NCBI RefSeq assembly: GCF_031157275.1
Contig: NZ_JAVIFW010000013.1
Location: 124,001-188,000 of the forward strand
From: Streptomyces sp. LHD-70
GTDB lineage: Bacteria > Actinomycetota > Actinomycetes > Streptomycetales > Streptomycetaceae
DNA: 64,000 nucleotides
Direction of reading: 5' to 3'
Shown here piece by piece: positions 8,728 through 18,048 of the stretch. A program made the position numbers and the translations under genes. The notes below the pieces were generated by a model. That model did no database searches and had not been told where the DNA came from. It was given only the letters and a program-made list of their open reading frames with translations. Position 1 is the stretch's first letter. The number at the start of each line of letters is the position of its first letter.

Positions 8728-9891
8728 CTACGAGGGGGTGCCGAGGCCACTCAATACTGTGCGGGCCCGGGCCTCCGCGCCCTCGTCCACGTCCACGTCC
8801 GGGGTGATGCCGCGGCCGTCGACCCTGCGGCCCGACGGCGTGCGGTAGTGGCCGACGGTGAGCTCGGCGACGGAACCGCCGGGCAGCCGGCTCGGCATCT
8901 GCACCGAGCCCTTGCCGAAGGTCCGCGTGCCCAGGACGACCGCCCGGCCGCGGTCCTGCAGCGCTCCGGCGAGCAGTTCGGCCGCGCTCATCGTGCCGCC
9001 GTCGACGAGCGCGACCAGGGGTCTGCCCGTGTCGCCGCCCCCGCGTGCGTGCAGGGCGCGCTGCTCACCTCGTACGTCGTACGTCGCGACCAGGCCGCCG
9101 TCGAGGAACGCGGACGCAGCGGTCACGGCCTCCGCGACCAGGCCGCCGGAGTTGCCGCGCAGGTCGAGGACGATGCCGGTGCCGTGCGGGGCGGTGCGGA
9201 CCGCTTCGCGGACGCGTTCGCCGGTGCCCTTGGTGAAGGAGGAGACCTTGATCCACAGAGTGCCGTCGGCCCGCTGCTCCACGATGACGGTGGGGGTCTC
9301 CAGGCGGGCCCTGCGCAGGCTCTCGGTCCAGGCGTGCGAGCCGCGCTGCAGGCCGAGCTCCACCTCGGTGCCCGCCTCGTCCCGGCTGCCGCGCAGCTGG
9401 TCGACGACGTCACGGACCGGGCGGCCCGCTATCGGGCGGCCGTCGATGGAGCGGAGCCGGTCGCCGCTGCGGATGCCGGCGCGCTCGGCGGGGCCGCCGC
9501 GCTGCACCCGGTCGACCTCGATCCGGCCGTTCTCGGCCCGCCGGGTCCACAGCCCCACTCCCGTGTACGCGCCGTTCAGCTCCTCGGCGAACGCGCGGTA
9601 CTCGGCCGGGTCGTACACCGTGCCCCAGCGGTCGCCGCTGCGGCTGACCTCTTCCTCGGCGGCCTCGGCGGGGGACTTGCCGTCGGCCATGGCCTCGGCG
9701 GCGGCGTCGCGGACGCGTTCTCTGTGGGAGGTGGAGGCGGTCGAACGGGCCGACGGGTCCGGCTCGTTGTGATCGAGACCGCTGAAGGAGCCCGTCGCGG
9801 CGCCGGTGGCGAGCACTCCCGCGAAGACCAATGTCAGGGCAGCCCCGCGGCGGACGCTGCGGGGCCGGGAACACTGATCGAGGCCCGACAT
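8728..9891 (-). CDS. S41 family C-terminal processing peptidase
   Basis: About 387 residues. A signal/anchor segment (AALTLVFAGVLATGAA) is followed by a PDZ domain (VQRGGPAERAGIRSGDRL) and the S41 catalytic core, with the serine in GGTMSAAELLAGAL and the lysine in GTRTFGKGSVQMP. Such tail-specific proteases cut the C-termini of exported proteins. The frame stays open to 9963, but a strong hairpin (9913-9950) and a -10 box (9899-9904) lie between the ftsX stop and the ATG at 9891, so I take 9891 as the start. The 18-base gap to smpB suggests co-transcription. Confidence 0.88.
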   Translation of the reverse strand: MSGLDQCSRPRSVRRGAALTLVFAGVLATGAATGSFSGLDHNEPDPSARSTASTSHRERVRDAAAEAMADGKSPAEAAEEEVSRSGDRWGTVYDPAEYRAFAEELNGAYTGVGLWTRRAENGRIEVDRVQRGGPAERAGIRSGDRLRSIDGRPIAGRPVRDVVDQLRGSRDEAGTEVELGLQRGSHAWTESLRRARLETPTVIVEQRADGTLWIKVSSFTKGTGERVREAVRTAPHGTGIVLDLRGNSGGLVAEAVTAASAFLDGGLVATYDVRGEQRALHARGGGDTGRPLVALVDGGTMSAAELLAGALQDRGRAVVLGTRTFGKGSVQMPSRLPGGSVAELTVGHYRTPSGRRVDGRGITPDVDVDEGAEARARTVLSGLGTPS

Positions 9892-9898
9892 GTCGGTG

Positions 9899-9904
9899 AG
9901 TCTA
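9899..9904 (-). promoter_or_regulatory. Candidate -10 box for the S41 protease gene
   Basis: TAGACT on the minus strand matches the actinobacterial TANNNT -10 pattern and sits seven bases before the ATG at 9891, which predicts a leaderless transcript. No clear -35 is seen. Confidence 0.45.
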
Positions 9905-9912
9905 GGACAACG

Positions 9913-9950
9913 CAGGGCGCCGCACGGCCGGTTGACCGTACGGCGCCCTG
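9913..9950 (-). terminator. Hairpin between ftsX and the S41 protease gene
   Basis: Two 15-base arms (cagggcgccgcacgg / ccgtacggcgccctg, 14 of 15 paired) around an eight-base loop. The hairpin begins 10 bases after the ftsX stop and probably ends or attenuates the ftsEX transcript. A U-tract is absent, as is usual in Streptomyces. Confidence 0.7.
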
Positions 9951-9959
9951 GTAGGTGCG

Positions 9960-10877
9960 TCACACCTTGAGGTACTTGCGCAAGGCGAAGAAAGCCGCAA
10001 GAGCGGGCATCAGCAAGCCGATCGCGAGGACCAGCGGCAGCTTGGCGATGAGCTGGTCCCAGCCGACGAACTGGATCAACTGAAGCTTGTCCGCGAGCGC
10101 GAGACCGTGGTCGATGAGGAAGTACCGGCCCACGACCAGCATCACGCAGGCGACCCCGGCACCGAGCAGACCGGCGAAGGCGGCCTCCATGATGAACGGC
10201 ATCTGGATGTAGAAGCTGGACGCACCGACGAGCCGCATGATCCCCGTCTCACGTCTACGGCTGAACGCCGATACGCGCACGGTGTTGACGATCAGCATCA
10301 TCGCGACGATCAGCATCAGCGCCATCACCGCGAGCGCCGCGTAGTTCATGCCGTTGAGCAGCTCGAAGAGGTTGTCGACGGTCTTGCGCTGGTCCTCCAC
10401 CGCCTGGACGCCGTCCCGCCCGTCGAAGGCCGACTTGATGAGCTGGTACTTCTCCGGGTCCTTCAACTTGATCCGGAACGATTCCTGCATCTGGTCCGGC
10501 GTAAGGGAGTTGACCAGCGGGGAGTCGCCGAACTGCTCCTTGTAGTGCTTGTACGCCTCGTCGCTGGACTCGTGGATGACGTTCTCGACGGACGGCATGT
10601 CATCCAGGTCCGCCTTGACGGCGTCCTTCTGGTCCGACGTGACCGCGCCCTTGGTGCACTTCGGGTCGGTCTCCGCGTCTCCCTTGTTGCAGAAGAAGAT
10701 CGCGACGTTGACCTTGTCGTACCAGTAGCCCTTCATCGTGGTCACCTGGTCGCGCATGAGCAGCGAGCCGCCGAAGAGCGCCAGGGAGAGGGCGACGGAG
10801 ACGATGACCGCGAAGGTCATCGTGAGATTGCGGCGGAGACCGACGCCGATCTCCGACAGGACGAATTGGGCGCGCAT
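9960..10877 (-). CDS. ftsX: Cell division protein FtsX
   Basis: A 305-residue ABC permease-like protein with a short cytoplasmic N-terminus, one membrane helix, and an extracytoplasmic domain (about residues 45-185) containing two cysteines near 63 and 74. Three more helices follow, with an SRRRETGIMRLVGAS loop that contacts FtsE. Family role: with FtsE it transmits ATP hydrolysis across the membrane to activate cell-wall hydrolases at division. The gene sits 50 bases downstream of ftsE. Confidence 0.97.
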   Translation of the reverse strand: MRAQFVLSEIGVGLRRNLTMTFAVIVSVALSLALFGGSLLMRDQVTTMKGYWYDKVNVAIFFCNKGDAETDPKCTKGAVTSDQKDAVKADLDDMPSVENVIHESSDEAYKHYKEQFGDSPLVNSLTPDQMQESFRIKLKDPEKYQLIKSAFDGRDGVQAVEDQRKTVDNLFELLNGMNYAALAVMALMLIVAMMLIVNTVRVSAFSRRRETGIMRLVGASSFYIQMPFIMEAAFAGLLGAGVACVMLVVGRYFLIDHGLALADKLQLIQFVGWDQLIAKLPLVLAIGLLMPALAAFFALRKYLKV

Positions 10878-10927
10878 GGCGTCCTTTCAGTGCTCGTTAG
10901 CTGCCCGGTACTGCTGGGGGCTCCTGC

Positions 10928-11617
10928 TCAGTGCTGGTAGCCGTAGACGCCGCGCGACTGGTCGCGGACGAGGCGGCCCTGCTCCAGCTCGATGACGCGC
11001 TTGCGCATCTGGTCCACGATCTGCTGGTCGTGGGTGGCCATCACGACGGTGGTGCCGGTCCGGTTGATGCGGTCGAGCAGCTTCATGATGCCGACGGACG
11101 TCTGCGGGTCCAGGTTTCCGGTGGGCTCGTCGGCGATCAGCAGCATCGGGCGGTTCACGAAGGCGCGGGCGATGGCCACGCGCTGCTGCTCACCACCCGA
11201 GAGCTCACCGGGCATCCGGTCCTCCTTGCCGCCGAGGCCGACCAGGTCGAGCACCTCGGGGACGGTCTTGCGGATGGTGCCGCGCGGCTTGCCGATCACC
11301 TCGAGCGCGAACGCGACGTTCTCGCCGACGGTCTTGTTGGGCAGCAGGCGGAAGTCCTGGAAGACGGTGCCCAGCTGACGCCGCATGTGCGGCACCTTCC
11401 AGTTGGACAGGCGCGCCAGGTCCTTGCCGAGGACGTGCACCTGGCCGTGGCTGGCGCGCTCCTCGCGAAGGAGCAGCCGCAGGAAGGTGGACTTTCCGGA
11501 GCCGGAGGACCCCACGAGGAAGACGAACTCGCCCTTCTCGATCTCGAGAGAGACATCCCTGAGTGCAGGACGGGTCTGCTTCGGGTAGGTCTTGGACACG
11601 TTGTCGAATCGGATCAC
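10928..11617 (-). CDS. ftsE: Cell division ATP-binding protein FtsE
   Basis: A 229-residue ABC ATPase. Walker A is GSSGSGKST (36-44), the signature is LSGGEQQRVAIARAF, Walker B is LLIADEPTGNLDP, and the H-loop is MATHD. It starts at GTG with GAGG seven bases upstream. It is the cytosolic partner of FtsX. It is the first gene of the minus-strand series ftsE-ftsX-S41 protease-smpB-ssrA. Confidence 0.97.
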   Translation of the reverse strand: MIRFDNVSKTYPKQTRPALRDVSLEIEKGEFVFLVGSSGSGKSTFLRLLLREERASHGQVHVLGKDLARLSNWKVPHMRRQLGTVFQDFRLLPNKTVGENVAFALEVIGKPRGTIRKTVPEVLDLVGLGGKEDRMPGELSGGEQQRVAIARAFVNRPMLLIADEPTGNLDPQTSVGIMKLLDRINRTGTTVVMATHDQQIVDQMRKRVIELEQGRLVRDQSRGVYGYQH

Positions 11618-11817
11618 GGATGCGCCTCGTACGTCTGGGGGCGTCGGGGGTAGGTGAGCGTGACCCTACGCGAAGCGGCGTGCGCAGCGCAGTCGGCGTC
11701 CTGGGTTGCGCGGTTTATCACGGATCTGACCGGCGTGCGGCCTGGAACACTTCGGGCTGAACCAGTGGAGTTCCGGCGGGGCGCGCCGAAATCCGGGGAA
11801 GCTGGCACAGTGGTAGA

Positions 11818-11835
11818 GGGAACGGTTGCGTTCCC
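11818..11835. repeat. Perfect inverted repeat gggaacg-gttg-cgttccc in the ftsE upstream region
   Basis: Seven-base perfect arms around gttg. It lies in the 318-base divergent gap between ftsE and the zinc-ribbon gene, about 100 bases before the latter. The 14 bases aacggttgcgttcc also occur at 58971-58984 inside the candidate TetR operator. It could be an operator or a chance match. Nothing else identifiable was seen in the gap. Confidence 0.4.
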
Positions 11836-11935
11836 CTGAGCGTTGTGCGGAGGCAGACCGGAGCACCGAGACTGCGTCACGGCGTGGGGCAGATTCGTTG
11901 CAGGGCGGCTTCGCCGCGCGGGAGGAGGAGGCGGC

Positions 11936-12127
11936 ATGACCTTTGACAGGTTGGTCTGCGCGAACTGCGCGGCGCCGGTGAGCGAAGGGCGCTGCCCCGT
12001 ATGCAGGGCGAACCGCCAGCGGATGCAGCAGGAGGGCCCTCTGGCCGGGCTGAACCCGGTGACCCTGATCGCGCTGCTGCTCGTGCTGATCGGCGCTGTG
12101 GCGCTCCTGGCCCACCAGGCGGCCTGA
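11936..12127 (+). CDS. Small zinc-ribbon membrane protein
   Basis: A 63-residue protein with two CxxC knuckles (CANC and CPVC, about residues 8-22), a basic linker and one C-terminal membrane helix (NPVTLIALLLVLIGAVALLA). The start is chosen by an exceptionally strong GGAGGAGGAGG a few bases before the ATG, although the frame is open further upstream. The function is unknown. The paired cysteines probably bind zinc on the cytosolic face. It is divergent from ftsE. Confidence 0.8.
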   Translation: MTFDRLVCANCAAPVSEGRCPVCRANRQRMQQEGPLAGLNPVTLIALLLVLIGAVALLAHQAA

Positions 12128-12175
12128 GCCGCCACTCTCTGCGCGTACGGACATCACGGCGCGTCACGAACATGA

Positions 12176-12212
12176 CGAAAGGGCCCGGAGCGGGATGCTC
12201 CGGGCCCTTTCG
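12176..12212. terminator. Bidirectional terminator
   Basis: A perfect 16-base-pair stem (cgaaagggcccggagc / gctccgggccctttcg) around gggat. It lies between the convergent zinc-ribbon and LAETG genes and serves both. Confidence 0.9.
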
Positions 12213-12243
12213 GCTACTGCTGTCGTCCGGCTACCGCCGGTGA

Positions 12244-12891
12244 TCAGGCAGCGGCGCCGCGGCCACCCACGAGACGGGGCAGCATACGGAAGCCGACACC
12301 GCCCGCGATCATCGTGGCGGCACCGACCAGCAGGAACGTGGTCTCGGCGGCGCCCGTCTCGGCGAGCTCCCCCTTGTCCTTGCCCTCGCCGGCGGGGACC
12401 TGCGGAGCGGTGTCCGTCAGGCCCTCCTTGCCCTGACCCTGCTCGACGGGCTCGTTGCCGCCGTCGGGGTCGGTGTTGTCGTTGCCGCCGCCGTTGTTGC
12501 CGTCACCCGGCTCGGTGGGCTCATCGGTCGGCGGGTCCGTCGGGTCCGGCTCGTCGGTCGGCGGGTCCGTGGGGTCCGTCGGCTCGTCGGTGGGCGGGTC
12601 CGTCGGGTCCGTCGGCTCGTCGGTCGGCGGGTCCGTGGGAACGTCGGTGGGCGGGTCCGTCGGGATGTCGGTCGGCGGGTCCGTCGGCTCGTCGTCGTCG
12701 CCACCGCCACCCGGCAGGTCGACGCCGACCTCAAGGCCGTTCTCGTCGACGCCGACTCCGGCCTCGGCAACGCCCAGGTCGACACCGATGCCCACTGCGG
12801 AAGCGGCGCCGGCCGCGGCCAGCGAAGCACCGGCGGCGATCACCGCACCGGCCGCTATCCGCGCTACGCGGATCCGCGTCTTCTTCGTCAT
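12244..12891 (-). CDS. LAETG-type sortase-anchored surface protein with PTDPPTDE repeats
   Basis: A 215-residue secreted protein. The signal peptide ends near residue 32 (AAGAASA). A Gly/Asp-rich segment follows, then a proline/threonine/aspartate repeat stalk (units such as PTDPPTDEPTD, about residues 68-128). The C-terminal sorting signal is LAETG plus a hydrophobic helix and a basic tail (MLPRLVGGRGAAA). LAxTG substrates are processed by class E sortases in streptomycetes. No ligand-binding domain is present, so it is probably a wall-spanning stalk or spacer. The highly repetitive DNA could vary in copy number between strains. Confidence 0.82.
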   Translation of the reverse strand: MTKKTRIRVARIAAGAVIAAGASLAAAGAASAVGIGVDLGVAEAGVGVDENGLEVGVDLPGGGGDDDEPTDPPTDIPTDPPTDVPTDPPTDEPTDPTDPPTDEPTDPTDPPTDEPDPTDPPTDEPTEPGDGNNGGGNDNTDPDGGNEPVEQGQGKEGLTDTAPQVPAGEGKDKGELAETGAAETTFLLVGAATMIAGGVGFRMLPRLVGGRGAAA

Positions 12892-13119
12892 CTGCTGCTA
12901 CCCCCAGTAGCTGTTTCGTTTTATGGAGCAGCGCCCAGGGCAAAGGCCTATTGGGAGACCGAGAGTGGTCTTTCGCCCCCCGTCACACGTGCCCCGGCAT
13001 ACGCGTACCGCGGGCAACCCTTCCCACAATTAAAGGCCGCGTCAAGGCCGTTGAGCGCCATATGTCCGCTATCAAGGCAGTTGACCGTGGTACGGAGATC
13101 CGACTGTGACGGAAAAGGC

Positions 13120-13155
13120 AACTGCCGCTCAAGAGGGGCCTCCTGAGCGGCAGTT
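13120..13155 (-). terminator. Terminator downstream of prfB
   Basis: Perfect 12-base arms (aactgccgctca / tgagcggcagtt) with a 12-base loop, 72 bases beyond the prfB stop. The rest of the gap 12892-13226 holds the upstream region of the LAETG gene. No convincing promoter was seen there. Confidence 0.75.
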
Positions 13156-13226
13156 ACTTTGTCGACAAAGCCCCGGCGTTCGCGCCCGCTTCGCCCCTGC
13201 TTCGGCTGCTTCTCCTGCTGCTTCTG

Positions 13227-14333
13227 CTACTTCTCCTGCTGCTTGCGCCAGCGGATCCCGGCCTCGAGGAAGCCGTCGATCTCGCCGTCGAGCACCGACT
13301 GCGGGTTGCCGACCTCGAACTCCGTCCGCAGGTCCTTCACCATCTGGTACGGGTGCAGGACGTACGAACGCATCTGGTTGCCCCAGGAGCTGCCGCCGTC
13401 GCCCTTGAGGGCGTCCATCTTGGCGCGCTCCTCCTGGCGTTGACGCTCGAGCAGCTTGGCCTGGAGGACGTTCATGGCGCTCGCCTTGTTCTGGATCTGG
13501 GAGCGCTCGTTCTGACACGAGACCACGATGCCGGTGGGGACGTGCGTGATGCGGACCGCGGAGTCCGTGGTGTTGACGCCCTGGCCGCCGGGGCCCGAGG
13601 CGCGGTACACGTCCACGCGCAGCTCGGACTCGTCGATGTCCACGTGGTCGGACTGCTCGACGACCGGGAGGATCTCCACGCCCGCGAACGAGGTCTGGCG
13701 GCGGCCCTGGTTGTCGAACGGCGAGATGCGCACCAGGCGGTGCGTGCCCTGCTCGACGGAGAGCGTGCCGTAGGCGTACGGGGCCTTGACGACGAAGGTG
13801 GTCGACTTGATGCCGGCCTCTTCCGCGTACGACGTCTCGTAGATCTCCGTGCCGTATCCGTGGCGCTCGGCCCAGCGGAGGTACATGCGCTGGAGCTGCT
13901 CGGCGAAGTCGGCCGCGTCCACGCCGCCGGCCTCCGCGCGGATGTTGACCAGGGCCTCGCGCTCGTCGTACTCGCCGGACAGGAGGGTGCGGACCTCCAT
14001 CTCGTCCAGCGCCTTCCTGACCTCGGTCAGCTCGGCCTCGGCCTCGGCACGGGTGTCCGGGTCGTCCTCCTCCTCGGCCATCTCGAAGAGCACGCCCAGG
14101 TCGTCGAGGCGGTTGCGGAGGGCCTCCGCCTTGCGGACCTCGGCCTGCAGATGCGACAGGCGACTGGTGATCTTCTGCGCCGCCTCCGGGTCGTCCCACA
14201 GGGACGGTGCCGCGGCCTGCTCCTCGAGCACGGCGATATCGGCCCTCAGCTTGTCCAGATCCAGGACGGCCTCGATGGACGTCATGGTGGAGGCGAGGGA
14301 CTTGAGCTCTTCGGAAACATCGACGACTGCCAC
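13227..14333 (-). CDS. prfB: Peptide chain release factor 2
   Basis: A 368-residue class I release factor. The peptide anticodon SPF (204-206) gives UGA/UAA specificity, and GGQ (249-251, in SGPGGQGVNTTDSAVR) triggers peptide release. The N-terminal helical domain is full length. There is no in-frame TGA near codon 25, so the autoregulatory +1 frameshift found in many bacteria is absent. It lies between the PkaB-like kinase gene and the LAETG gene on the same strand. Confidence 0.97.
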   Translation of the reverse strand: MAVVDVSEELKSLASTMTSIEAVLDLDKLRADIAVLEEQAAAPSLWDDPEAAQKITSRLSHLQAEVRKAEALRNRLDDLGVLFEMAEEEDDPDTRAEAEAELTEVRKALDEMEVRTLLSGEYDEREALVNIRAEAGGVDAADFAEQLQRMYLRWAERHGYGTEIYETSYAEEAGIKSTTFVVKAPYAYGTLSVEQGTHRLVRISPFDNQGRRQTSFAGVEILPVVEQSDHVDIDESELRVDVYRASGPGGQGVNTTDSAVRITHVPTGIVVSCQNERSQIQNKASAMNVLQAKLLERQRQEERAKMDALKGDGGSSWGNQMRSYVLHPYQMVKDLRTEFEVGNPQSVLDGEIDGFLEAGIRWRKQQEK

Positions 14334-14430
14334 GACACCAGCCTAACGGCTCGACGAACGGGGACTCTCCCCCCTGTGGACAACCGGCGTCCGGCCCGTG
14401 ATTCCGGGGCCGCGAGGGGTCTGGTACGGC

Positions 14431-15681
14431 TCAGGGGACGACCGGGGCGGACGGGCTCGCGCCCTTGTTGTCCTGCGGGGTCGCGTCCGCGTCGTCCCCG
14501 CTGAGGGCGAGCCAGCCGCCCACGCCGACCGCCGCCGCCACTCCCACCGCGGCCGCGGTCAGGGCCAGGCGGCGGCGCCGGGCCTCCATGCGGTGCCGGG
14601 CCGAGCCGGGGCGCGGGGCCCCCGCGGCACGCGGGGCGCGGGCCGTGCCCCGGGCGCCGCCCGCGAGCTCGTCCGGTCCCGGCACCCGCATCGACGTGTG
14701 GGTGTCGCGGTTGGAGTCCGTCGCGGTGCCCGGCACGAGCGGCACGGCACCGCGCCGGGGCGTGCGGGGCTCGGTGGGGTACTGCTCGTTCTCGGCGTAC
14801 GGGGCGGGCTCCTCCTGCGACTCCGCGTCCGGCTCGTCCACGTCCAAGGGGCCCATCCCGGCGAGCAGGGGCAGCTGTTCGCGCAGCCGGGCGGCGAGTT
14901 CGGAGGCGCGCAGCCGGGACGCGGGCGCCTTGGCGAGGCACTGCACGAGCAGCTGCCACAGCTCCTCGGGGATGCCGGGGAGCGGGACCACGGTCTCCGT
15001 GACGTGCCTGCGCAGGACGGCGCCGGGGTGGCCGCCGCCGAACGGGGTGAATCCGGCGAGGAGTTCGTACAGGACCGTCGCCAGGGCGTAGATGTCCACG
15101 GCGGCGCGCGGGGGCAGGCCCTCGATGATCTCGGGGGCCAGGTAGTCCGGGGTGCCGATCACCTTCGTCGCGCGCGTGCGCCGGGGTGAGTCGACGAGCT
15201 TGGCCACGCCGAAGTCGGTGAGGAGCGCGGGGTGGGAGCCGCCCGGGCCGAGCGGGCCCTCCATGTCGAGGAGGACGTTCTCCGGCTTCACGTCGCGGTG
15301 CACGATGCCGGCGGCGTGCGCGGCTGCCAGGGCGTCGGCCACGTCCGCGGCGATGGCGACGGCCGCCTCGGGGGCGAGCCTGCGTTCCCGGTCGAGGCGG
15401 GTGCGCAGGTCGGTGCCGCGGACGAGGTCCATCACGAGGGCGAGGTCGTTGCCGTCCACGACGAGGTCGCGCACGCCGACGACGTGCGGGTCCGAGAGGC
15501 TGAGCAGCGCCGTCCGCTCCTGCACGAAGCGGCCCACCAGCTCCTGGTCGGACGCGAGGTCCTCACGCAGCAGCTTGATGGCGACGGGGCCTTCGGGTCC
15601 CTCGCCGAGCCACACCGTGCCGGCGGAGCCGCGCCCCAGGATCTGGTTCGCGGTATACCGGCTGCCGATTTTCCGTGCCAA
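14431..15681 (-). CDS. pkaB: Membrane Ser/Thr protein kinase, PkaB-like
   Basis: A 416-residue Hanks-type kinase. The P-loop is GRGSAGTVW (17-25), the ATP lysine Lys36 in VAIKLL, the catalytic loop HRDVKPEN (128-135), then DFGVAKL and an APE motif (YLAPEIIEG). After the kinase domain comes a charged/proline linker with TP/SR sites, one membrane helix (ALTAAAVGVAAAVGVGGW, near residue 385) and a short outside tail with no PASTA repeats. The start is TTG, preceded by GTAGGAGC. Length and adjacency to the next kinase match the S. coelicolor pkaA/pkaB pair as I recall it. Confidence 0.9.
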   Translation of the reverse strand: MARKIGSRYTANQILGRGSAGTVWLGEGPEGPVAIKLLREDLASDQELVGRFVQERTALLSLSDPHVVGVRDLVVDGNDLALVMDLVRGTDLRTRLDRERRLAPEAAVAIAADVADALAAAHAAGIVHRDVKPENVLLDMEGPLGPGGSHPALLTDFGVAKLVDSPRRTRATKVIGTPDYLAPEIIEGLPPRAAVDIYALATVLYELLAGFTPFGGGHPGAVLRRHVTETVVPLPGIPEELWQLLVQCLAKAPASRLRASELAARLREQLPLLAGMGPLDVDEPDAESQEEPAPYAENEQYPTEPRTPRRGAVPLVPGTATDSNRDTHTSMRVPGPDELAGGARGTARAPRAAGAPRPGSARHRMEARRRRLALTAAAVGVAAAVGVGGWLALSGDDADATPQDNKGASPSAPVVP

Positions 15682-15825
15682 AACTGCTCCTACGGGCTCC
15701 TGTTGGCAACAAAGCTACGCGGCTCCGTCACCAACCTTCACGTCCGCGGCGGAAATCACCCTCTGGATGTCGACAAATCTCCAGGGTGGGGGGCGAGTTG
15801 GACGGGATCGGGACAGGGCAGGACA

Positions 15826-15863
15826 CGAGAACGGCCACCACGCGTGCGTGGTGGCCGTTCTCG
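15826..15863 (-). terminator. Terminator between the two kinase genes
   Basis: A perfect inverted repeat (cgagaacggccaccacgc / gcgtggtggccgttctcg) just after the PkaA-like gene. The two kinases are therefore probably separate transcription units. Confidence 0.85.
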
Positions 15864-15911
15864 TAGTGCGCTCAGCGGACGTCGTACGGCTCCGCGGTGG
15901 AGGTCGTACGG

Positions 15912-17546
<1,635 letters not shown>

Positions 17547-18048
17547 GTCATGCGCTCCCTGTCGATCTGGTCCTGCTGGTCTGATGTCCGGTTGCTGTCA
17601 CTGGTGCTGATCACCGGTTCTGGTCAGTGCTGCTGGTCGCCGACTCGTCGCGGGCTTTCGCGCGGGTGCTCGTCCAGTGTTGCCGATCCACTGTAGTGGG
17701 GCCCGGACGGCGCCGGTCTGGCGTTGTCTGCCCAGGCGCCACCCTCGTACACGTTCCTGTGCGTCCCGTGTACGCGGTGGAAGCGGCTGAAGGGGAAGAC
17801 GTGCGACTGCGGTGGTTGGTTGCCGCGGACGTCCGGGCGGGCCGTCCACAACGATCCCATCCGGCCTGTGCAGGCACTTTTGCGAGCAGACCCAGCCAAT
17901 CAAGATCACTTGATGGTGGGTGGCGGGCGTGTTGTCAGTGCCAGGTGCGAGGATGCACAGCAGCACGGAGCCATGCCGTGTTCGGTGGGGGGAGTCACAT
18001 GGGCCGTCCTCCTGCCGGGCACCCGCGCAGAAGGGACCGCTGACGGCG
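17547..18048. other. Divergent intergenic region, no gene supported
   Basis: 502 bases between the PkaA-like and FHA/FtsK-like genes. Short open frames exist on both strands but lack ribosome sites and consistent third-position GC bias. It presumably holds both promoters. I could not pick out a convincing -35/-10 pair. Confidence 0.5.

Noticed and set aside
11800..11850. tRNA-like sequence before the zinc-ribbon gene
   Set aside because: Contains a short hairpin but no T-arm, anticodon arm or acceptor pairing.
14240..14333. Programmed frameshift in prfB
   Set aside because: The N-terminal coding region is continuous with no in-frame TGA.
17920..18048. Upstream extension of the FHA/FtsK-like protein
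   Set aside because: Open frame only; no ribosome site and no domain-like sequence before the ATG at 18049.
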